From: Pieris napi
Taxonomy: Eukaryota; Arthropoda; Insecta; Lepidoptera; Pieridae
DNA length: 64,000 bases
NCBI RefSeq assembly: GCF_905475465.1
Contig: NC_062243.1
Coordinates: forward strand, 11,990,267-12,054,266
Direction: 5' to 3'
Shown: positions 55,666 to 64,000 of the stretch, piece after piece
Numbering within the stretch: the stretch's first letter is position 1
How the letters are laid out: each line of letters begins with the position of its first letter
Notes under the pieces: model-generated
The model's input: the letters and a program-made list of their open reading frames with translations, nothing else
Databases searched by the model: none
Told to the model about the DNA's origin: nothing
Program-made: the position numbers and the translations under genes

Positions 55666-57369
55666 GATCTGGAGCAAATCAATCCCAAGGATTAGGATCA
55701 TTTAAATAATCGTGAAATTTATAAAAAGCTTGATTGATTAATTTACGTTAAACGAGTTCTGAAGTTATTCTCTAATTTCGCTTGTGAGTTTATTGTAAAA
55801 ACGAATACAATTTCCATACAAGAAGTTTTATCTTCTGAAGATTTTGTATATAAAACATTGTAAGAATGTTCATAGTACGTGAGATATTAGAAGCCTTGTA
55901 TCGTCACTCGGCGTTCCCACTATAATGACCCTATAACAGCCCGCATTATTATTTATGTTGTGTTGCTGAGACGGGTATAATAGTTCCATAAGAACGAAAT
56001 AAATTCTCGCAAAGTTCAACCTCCGACAGAATCTATGACAGGATAATAGCTATTGCAATTGCTAATTTAATGGAATTATTATATACGTTAATAGCTGAAT
56101 TATAACGGTACGTTATGTAAAGTTTTAAAAAGGTCACCATTCATCCGATCTTTCACTATCCTAAATCAGTGGTTTTGTAGCGACATTTAATAGTTTTAAA
56201 GATATTTTATTCATAATAAATTAATCTACCATTAAAACTTAATAGGTTACATAGAGAACGTATTAAAATATGTCTCATAGTATTGTCTTCTATTAACATA
56301 ACTTTTACACATTTAAAGAAAACACTTTTTTACCGGATTGAAGTTATGTATTATTATAAACTTATAATTATGTGTTAACTTATTATTTCGTGTGCTTTAC
56401 AGCGTGTGTGGTCACGGTGACTAAAGACAAAGGTGTTGAATGTCAAAAAGTATTACAGCTGTAGAAAAAGTTGTGTTATCTTTATTTATTTCCCCGGAGT
56501 TGATATCGACTAAAAGATGGAGGGTTTTGGCAGAAATAACTCACGGACAAAAGTTTTCTTTAAATATGTCTTATGTCACTCTTCTTGAACACGGTCAAAT
56601 ATATCAACAGCAAATAGGAAGAATTCTTTCATAGATGTTCAAAGTAGGTTATCGATTGTTCTAGAATCATTTTAAAATATAACTGTAATCAAATATGTAG
56701 CGTATAAGTCCCGGGCTAGGCATGTGACAGGTATCGGTCGTCCCGGTCCATCGGTCCAGCCGCGTACCGCAAAAATAGCTGCTTGGTCTAGAATTTAAAC
56801 TAGTTCAGTTTACGAAAAACATTTATGCAGACTGTCCGATTTTTCCGCTTGAATAGCATTTAAATGAAGCGCCCCTAAAAATCTTTTGGGTCTCCACAAA
56901 TCTCCTCTGGCATTCTTGTTTTTGTAAGCGTATTTCTAGTTGCATTAATGCCGAAAATCGCGTCTTTTTCGTTCGCTTCTCTTTTGTTTTATATGGTGGA
57001 TGGAAAAATTAATCTCGTATGAAATTGTGTAATAAATATCTTGATAACTAATAATAATTACTTATTACAACGTAGTTTATTAGTTGAAGTTATGAGCTAT
57101 ATTGTGATATAAATTTAAAATAAAATAAAATATCCAATATCTGAGACACATTATAGTTAGAAAAATATGTCTCCGACGTTATATTTACTGTAGTAGGTAC
57201 ATGCTTCTACGGTGAATAAAACGTCGTATATCAAGTCTTACCTAAGATCTAACGATTAGGTATGTTACGATATTATGTTATTATGTTCCAGGTATATTGT
57301 AGCACCACAGGACGTATCGATCATAAATAAATTAAAGAAAAAATCATTTGTTCCAGTACCTTAGATTAC
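55666..57369. other. unrecognised sequence with one repeat block
   Basis: 56287-56350 matches the centre of the foldback element at 3180-3240 (CACATTTAAAGAAAA, then ACCGGATTGAAGTTATGT). Otherwise nothing is recognised; the frame 56440-56634 has no family features. Confidence 0.4.
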
Positions 57370-57452
57370 ATTAAGTTCATGTCATTATCTTCCTCCAAAT
57401 TCTTCCACTTGACTCTCATCTTCTCAGGTTTCTGATGGGAGTCCACCCCTTT
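57370..57452 (-). mobile_element. LINE C-terminal scrap (family of 12485)
   Basis: AAGTTCATGTCATTATCTTC and CCTCCAAATTCTTCCACTTG match 12485-12560. Confidence 0.45.
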
Positions 57453-59660
57453 TTAGATTGAAGTTAGGTCCTTAAAAATAGCTCAACTTTTAAAATTATA
57501 TTTCCAATCGTAAATCAAATATATGTAATGTATAAGTCTTGAGTACGTGGGCGTTCACAACTTATCAACTTAGATGGAACTCTTTCGATAAATAACTTTA
57601 TTGAACACGTAGAGAAGTATAGAGTTATGAATATCAGATGACTTCCATGACACAATATTGCTAGACTCATTATCACTATTGGAAACTCAATAAGAATATA
57701 AATGAATTCTTAGCAATGCTTATTTTATTGTGCGGTTGGATAAATATTGGCGTTGGAGTTACAACTTTATTAAATTACCGTTGAGTATATTTCGAGGATG
57801 TTGTATTTGTTAACTACAAATACATTTCGTTCTTTATTTAAATACATTTATATCGTTTTTATTGCTTTTAATTGACACAATTTTGCAACCATTTATTTTC
57901 AATTAAAAATTAATATTGTGTATTTTTTTGGTAGCTGTTTCATGAATGTTATTTTGTATTGATTAACTTATAGAATTCAATATTATTGTCATCATGAACG
58001 AGAAATAAACCGTTAAAAGCTATAGAGATTTTTACTAATACCTACCTATGTAGACCACAAGCAAATACTTGCTGTTTGATCATATTATTTTTAACAAATG
58101 TTGCCGTATTCCGTACGTAATATTCCATCGCAAAACAACTTTTAAACGCATTTTATAAGTTGAAACTTGTCTTATTTTACAGTGCAATGTATGCCTCAAT
58201 TGCGGCTAATGCTAATCCAATAAAGTGAACAGCGAACATGTGTACTTAATACAGGTCAGTCGGGCTGTAATAGCCCATATTATAAACTGTATGCTTTATT
58301 CAATATAAATTGTTCGACTACTCAGCGATAACTTTATTTTCCAATAGAGAAAATTAGCTGGCCATTTTAACGTGAAGCAAAAATGAAGAAAAAAGGCACG
58401 CGAGCCATTAGAGACCTTAACGACTTCGATCAGATGAATAAATGATTGAATTTTCAATTAAGATTAGAGGGAAACGCGACGTCGAACTTTGTTGACAATC
58501 GTCGGTCTTAGCGGGAACGAGTGATGAAAAAGTGTTTCATTAGCTTTTCAGTACTTTGCGGGTCAATTTGATCGAAACTTTTACTTTAGAACAATTTTAA
58601 ATTAAGAAAATGTCACGGAAATACTTTAAACTGACTAAAAGCGGCCATTTTGCACTTAAAATTCTAAATTTAAAATGTACTGAACTTAGTTAATAATCAT
58701 AATCTATGCTGGAAGTATTGGCCCAGAAATATCAAGTATGTTTATTCGAATGTCATTGTGAATACATCTGTCTAGTAAACTATTAATAAAAACCCACTTG
58801 GAGCACTGAATGATATATTTAATAGTTTATCTATTTATTACTACTACTACTAATCAATGCATATTTAGACTAATTTCATTACTTATAACGAATAAGAATT
58901 TAATTCGGCAGTATTACAGTACCTACCTTAACTTCAATGTGGCTGATGGGTACGTCAGAAGGCGATACCGTCCGCCCTTACTTCATGTGCCCATAACCAG
59001 GACTGACCTTCTGGAAATGGCACATATGGTTCGGTATATTAATAAATTACATTGGCTAACGGGCCTTTTTTACTGTCCGTTGAGTGAATTGACAAAAGTA
59101 ATATTAATTGTTTAGTGCTTAAAGTAGTTAGTTACTTTTTTGTATTATGCAATTTAGTTTTTTACCGAATGTTTGTTTTTTGTTTATGCATTCGTGTCAA
59201 ATTAGAGTCACCTGTTAGGACAGGATTTGCTTTTTATAAATATATATGTAATATAAAGATAATAATCATAAGGTAACTAAATCGCAATTTAAAAGAAAAA
59301 GGAAACGAATTTTCAACGGTAACATTGTTAATAAAGTATCCACATTGTAATCTGATATAGTCATCATCAAACATTTTAATTACATAGGACAATTTTATTT
59401 TTCAGAATATTAAATAAATTTTCTTTTTGAATAATATAACAAAATAGCATCACATTAATTTGGAGCAGTCATTTCTTGAGTCACGTGCGTTGTCGGAAAC
59501 AACTGTGTCTTGAATTGTATTCTAGTTAAAAATTAAAATTGTATCCTCGTTTCACTGTGTCACATAGTAAAAGCTTTGAAATATTTTAAATTAAATCTTT
59601 AATTTTTCAGTTGGGTCTTTGACTAAGTATGTTACATAAGTTATTAAAAAGCTATATTCG
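57453..59660. other. unrecognised AT-rich sequence
   Basis: Over 2 kb without recognised repeats. The frame 58810-59115 contains ADGYVRRRYRPPLLHVPITR, unlike its neighbours in composition, but I see no domain or splice support. Confidence 0.35.
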
Positions 59661-59937
59661 ATAAATCCGCAGAGCTACAAACTTTTGAGGTCTGGGCCTC
59701 AGATTTCTGTAGCTGCTTCATGATCATTTGTCAATCTATAGGCAAGTAGGTAAGCCTCCTGTGCCTGACACACGCCTTCGACTTTTTGGGCAAGCCGGTT
59801 TCCTCACGATGTTTTTCTTCATCGTTCGGGCGAATGTTAATTGCGCACATAGAAAGTTAATCCATTGGCGCACAGCCGGGGATCAAACCTACGACCTCAG
59901 GGATAAGTTCCACGCTGGGGCCACTAGACCACAGCAC
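59661..59937 (-). mobile_element. tRNA-derived SINE (family 1)
   Basis: Minus strand: GGTCTGGGCCTCAGATTTCT, GGGGATCAAACCTACGACCT and head CCACTAGACCACAGCAC. Confidence 0.85.
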
Positions 59938-61404
59938 ATGTTGTATTAAAACATAATAATTACTAACATGCAACGAATTTTTAAAAATCGTAACTACACA
60001 TCGAAGGCTATTTTGCTATGATATTAAACATGTTTTAAAATATGTGTGAAGTAAAGAAACCGTCCAACGTGGCCAGTCTTAAATATACTATAGGAGATCA
60101 GCCAGTGTCCTAAAGTTGTATTGTTTTACAAGAGAGCAATTCCAGTTTAGCTATATAATTATCTCAGTGCTATATAAAATAGCAATAACTGATATGTTAT
60201 AAACAATAAAGTCTCCGCTGGAGACCACAAACATGCATATGACCGCAACGCAGTTGATTTACGACAAATTGTTTCCATGATCTATGAACGTACTCATGAT
60301 AAAGACCTTTGAACCTTCGCCAGATAAATAGTACAACTGTTACAATGTCGTATCGACAAGACTTGAATGATACATCAATGTAGGAACATTGAACTTGATA
60401 TAAAGAGCAGTTGGCAAGTAATTATAAGTGCATACTATTTTTTCCGGATCATGTTTCTCTGTATCCCAAAGCAGCCTTTATGCGTCTGTATCATCAATAA
60501 TTTAAGACCCGACGTTGTATTTAAGTCCAAAACGTGAGCTTTTCACGGCGTTTTCACTCACCATATAAACTTGTTATGTCATTTAATTTATAGTAAAATA
60601 TCCAATGCACATGTATGAACCCAAAGCCGAATAAGCTTACACTATTCTTAATATCATCTACATTTGTTATGACTTTAAGAAAAGTCATTTTAGTTAGTTC
60701 ATGTTAGTAGTAAAACAAATTGTTTACCCAACAAGAGAATTAAAAAAATAGATAATAGTTACACAAATAGGACATGTAATATACAATAGGTACATCTTAT
60801 CAATATATTTTATGGATTTTGCATGTGTGTAAGTGTTAAAGGACAAAATTAAAGCGAAAAAGTGATTTAATAAATAAACTTGCCCGCGTTCTCAAAGACC
60901 AAAAATAATACGGAAAATCATTACAATTCCAAAAGATCCACGCATCATTATATCTATGGTAGATTATATTCTTAAAAGGAATTTTTCTGCCCAGCAGACA
61001 ATTGACACGTGTAAACTAATTTTAATCAAACGCGTCTGACATTGATTGACACGTTTTTGATGATCAAGAGACCGTAGGAGAGCTTGGTGACATACGCTTT
61101 GTGTGTTGTAATTTTTTGTTCCTATTTGGTCTCTAATGAGTGTTCAGCATGTGTTCATGTTCAACGTCAACAAAAAATGGCAGGCCAGGTTTTTTTAGTA
61201 GAGTGATAGATGCGGAGACATAATTTTACATTAATTATATGTCTATTTGTATATGTTTTTTTATTGACAAATTATCAATAAAGACCAAAGTCTCTTCATA
61301 TTATGTATATAAAGTGAACTTTAATAATTAAATAATATAATGCTTAAGTATGTAATAAATACAAAAAAGAACAATAAAACAATAACTAACCTAAAATATA
61401 ATAA
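59938..61404. other. unrecognised AT-rich sequence
   Basis: No gene or known repeat seen. Confidence 0.4.
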
Positions 61405-61622
61405 CTAAAATATTATTAGGCAAGGTTCCGAAGATACTGGCAGCGTTCCCCCTTTGAATAGCTAGACTAATTTTTTGTCCGAGGTAGCTGCCGGTTCTTC
61501 GGTCTCCTGTGATGTCGACTAACCTTTTTGATATTTCCTTATAAAGCCTTATAGCGCTAGGACCCCACGGACCAAGGGTCTCGACGCCGAATGGGACAAA
61601 ATCATATTGGGAATAGGTATAA
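61405..61622 (-). pseudogene. C-terminal fragment of an ETLGPWGP-type mobile-element polyprotein
   Basis: The minus strand reads without stops YDFVPFGVETLGPWGPSAIR, then KRLVDITGDRRTGSYLGQKI and SLAIQRGNAASIFGTLPNNI, ending LVIIF-stop. I know this motif set (ETLGPWG, then SFLxQxIS.A.QRGNAAS) as the conserved C-terminus of repetitive reverse-transcriptase-like proteins in many animal genomes. The enzyme core is absent. Only the end, about 70 codons, remains; the clade is uncertain. Confidence 0.6.
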
Positions 61623-63233
61623 AGTTGTTTAACTGGGAATCGAAATAAAAACGTCTAAGTTTTACGCTATAAACTCTAACCAATAAGACGGCGGTTACAA
61701 GTTGTAATTCAAAGTTATCCCTGCCTATAAAATTATATTGCTACTTTTGAAAAAGTGATATTTCAAAGTATTATGGAAAATCTTCTTGTAAATGATTTAA
61801 TAGTTCAAATTAAGTATGGCTATCAGATTATTAACTTCCAAGCGAAGCTTACTCGGTTCTAACTTCCACAAATTCTGTCTTATACTATTTTATTTATTAT
61901 TGAATATTATTAAACAAAAGTCTCGTGGTGAGCAAGAATCTCTTGATGAGCACAAATTACAATGATTTTAATGCATATAACTGAAACGTATAACTCCGGC
62001 GACATCTATTAAATCATGTCGGGTAATAATTATGCCTTTTAGTCACTTGTTGATTTGAGCGCCATCTATCTGAAGCGGCGTAAATTATTATGCGTTGAGA
62101 TGCAATTTAAAATGCAGTAAACTTATCGTAGGATGAGCTCATAATTCCTCATAAGCGTCAGTTTTGGAATTTATAAGTACTGTAGTGATTTTTAAAGTAC
62201 AGTTTCTAATTTACTAAATTCAAGCATATAATACGAGTATAAGCGATACTCGGGGTATGCAGATACAGTAAATCTAGTCCAAATTCGGTGTTATTCGCGT
62301 ACGCGGAAGCAATAAATTTTTATGCCAAGCAACAAAAGCTATCAAAGGTTTTTCAGCATTGCACTGTCGTGAGACGGCCATCCATTGCGGTCAATTTGGC
62401 GTAATGTAATCAATTGCCGAACCAATAAAATAAATCACACGAGACAGTTTTAATTGATAACAGTCTATATTAACAGCGAACACCGGTCCGCGCAGGACAC
62501 TTTCGAAAAGAATTGCAATAGAGAACGTTCCTCTACATTACGATAAATAAAATAAGGCTTTTATTTACGCGTATTTAAAATTCTGCGATTTATGAAAATG
62601 TTTAACAGTTTCTTGTGGATTTCGTTATTATGAGTATTGGAGTATTTTTATTTCGTAATCGTACTCCATAAATACTATGTAACAAAAACAATTTTACTGA
62701 AGATATAGCGAAATAATAAATAAGTTTGAGCTTCAGCACTTGTTAAAATGTTTTTTTAACAAGTGCTCAGCATTTATAACTTATTTATTTGATTGCACTT
62801 GCAAGAAATACCGTACAATTAAAATAATTTAATTTTATTATCGCTTTCGGCGTTTTCCCTTCCAGGAAGGATGGCTATGAAAGGAGAAAATAATAATAAG
62901 CGCAAGAAGTGCAAAACTATATTAGATATAAAATGACTTAGTCATAAAGAATGGAACAAAACAATGCAATTATAACATACATATATAGACAATCAAAAAG
63001 GGCACATGATGGCTATTATGTTAGACAATATATAAATTTAATTTGAAAAGATTTTATGCGTAATCCACTAAACCGATTTTGTTGAAATTCGAATTGATAC
63101 AAGGAGCGCCACCTATTGGAACTCATTTAAACCTTATCGAATGTTTGTTTCTTTATTATTTAAAGATACCTTGCGTTAGATATTGGTCCTGTAATGACAC
63201 GTTTTTGTGTCCAAGGCGTATCAATTTCCTCAC
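61623..63233. other. unrecognised sequence with a strong hairpin
   Basis: No gene recognised. A foldback lies at 62715-62789. At about 63060, CACTAAACCGATTTTGTTGA resembles an interior phrase of lepidopteran Helitron or LINE repeats, but it is too short to assign. Confidence 0.4.
62715..62789. repeat. 75-base hairpin with two perfect stems
   Basis: Outer stem AATAAATAAGTT (62715-62726) with its complement at 62778-62789; inner stem AGCACTTGTTAAAA (62735-62748) with its complement at 62754-62767; 5-base loop. The unpaired part is small and asymmetric. The shape is compatible with a pre-miRNA or a tiny foldback element. Confidence 0.5.
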
Positions 63234-63462
63234 ACGTCTGGGCCTCAGATATCTGTATCTCATGAACATTTGCCAATCTAATAGGCAAGTAGGTAAGCCT
63301 CCTGTGCCTGACATACCCCGTCGAATTTGTGGGTCTAAGGCAAACCGGTTTCCTCACGATGTTTTCGTTCACCATTCGTGCGAATCTTAAATGCGCACAT
63401 AGAAAGAAAGTCCATTGGTGCACAACCGAGATCGAAACTATGACCTCAGGGATGAGAGAGGA
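63234..63462 (-). mobile_element. SINE (family 1), head truncated
   Basis: Minus strand: CGTCTGGGCCTCAGATATCT, AGGCAAACCGGTTTCCTCAC, AGAAAGAAAGTCCATTGGTG, then ACCTCAGGGATGAGAG where it stops short of the tRNA-like 5' end. Confidence 0.8.
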
Positions 63463-64000
63463 GACAGTCAGGGTTTGAATGGATAAGGAGGGTTGCAACA
63501 CTATCTATACTTTAAACTCCAATTGCACGTTCAAAAAGCATTAATTAGGCTAAACTTTAATCAAATCTGTTACGAATTCTCGTAAACAAATGAGGACAAT
63601 AAAACGCTGGACAATCCTTTGATGGCAATGATTGAGTACCGATCACTGTTTATTTACTTTACGAGTCAATTAACGTATACAGGACAGCTCATTATCCATT
63701 CAAACAGTGTAATACGATTGCTGAAACAAAGTCATCTTGCGATGCCGTAGCTATAGTATAAGCAAGCTGTTTGGGGAAAAACGCGCAAAATTCGCTACGC
63801 GATTGCGATGTCTATGATTAATTCATCGTTGGTTTGAAGTTTACTCTAATTGCACTGTTTAAATACGGAAATTCGCATATTTCTTCACGTTTTGCGTCAT
63901 CGATACGACTTGTTGCAGCTTATAATGATGTGCAAAAATTCTAGGCCGACTGGTAATCGTAGAAGGAAGAAGTCGTGGTTGCGGAACGTACGGAAGTGGA
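63463..64000. other. unrecognised sequence to window end
   Basis: No gene or known repeat seen. Confidence 0.4.

Noticed and set aside
58810..59115. 101-codon frame with an Arg/Pro-rich middle
   Set aside because: Could be an exon, but the first half is low-complexity Thr/Ile/Tyr and no splice structure or homologue was apparent.
1..64000. CRISPR arrays, operons or bacterial regulatory signals
   Set aside because: No regularly spaced direct repeats; introns, SINEs and LINEs show that this is animal DNA.

Overview
The window is AT-rich eukaryotic DNA, almost certainly from a butterfly or moth. The strongest evidence is the repeat content. There are about 16 copies of one tRNA-derived SINE of the lepidopteran HaSE/Metulj type, short Helitrons with 5' TC and 3' CTAG ends, many 5'-truncated non-LTR retrotransposon (LINE) tails of the kinds common in Lepidoptera, and several families of small inverted-repeat transposons. 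I recognise no ordinary host protein-coding gene, so the window reads as intergenic or intronic sequence. All recognisable coding sequence belongs to, or derives from, transposable elements.

Layout. 1-31 kb: LINE tails, SINEs and Helitrons scattered through unrecognised AT-rich sequence; a foldback element with two perfect 109-bp arms (3042-3388); a hAT-type element with an exact 8-bp target duplication (14130-14851); a 120-bp-arm foldback MITE (16861-17182); a PIF/Harbinger-type MITE with a nested LINE tail (18184-18610); two mariner transposase fragments (21731-21955 minus, 29558-29940 plus); and a hAT MITE with a perfect 8-bp duplication (30426-30717). 31-36 kb: a complete Helitron (31249-31727) and a 1.9-kb hAT-type element (33480-35358) that carries, as two inverted arms, the same module present as one arm in the element at 14 kb.

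35.6-43 kb is the richest part. A Myb/SANT-like gene can be spliced into six exons with an uninterrupted frame of about 275 codons (35630-37012). It converges on a decayed PIF/Harbinger-type (HARBI1-like) transposase on the minus strand (37672-38250). The transposase is cut off where a nearly intact LINE of about 4.3 kb begins (38251 to about 42600, minus strand). That LINE has ORF1 and an ORF2 with apurinic endonuclease and reverse transcriptase. ORF2 lies in the -1 frame relative to ORF1, has no ATG at its start, and the short overlap contains the heptamer T TTA AAC directly before the ORF1 stop. A second SINE family (42904-43144) follows.

46-47.2 kb holds a 1.2-kb element with 17-bp perfect terminal inverted repeats around a long ORF that looks like the C-terminal part of a DDE-type transposase. 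47-64 kb is again SINEs, LINE tails, a pogo/Tigger-like MITE (50046-50372), a Helitron (52670-53015) and long unrecognised stretches. The main functional interest is therefore in transposon biology: a possible frameshift-linked LINE, an intact DNA-binding partner gene beside a dead transposase, and nested DNA transposons.
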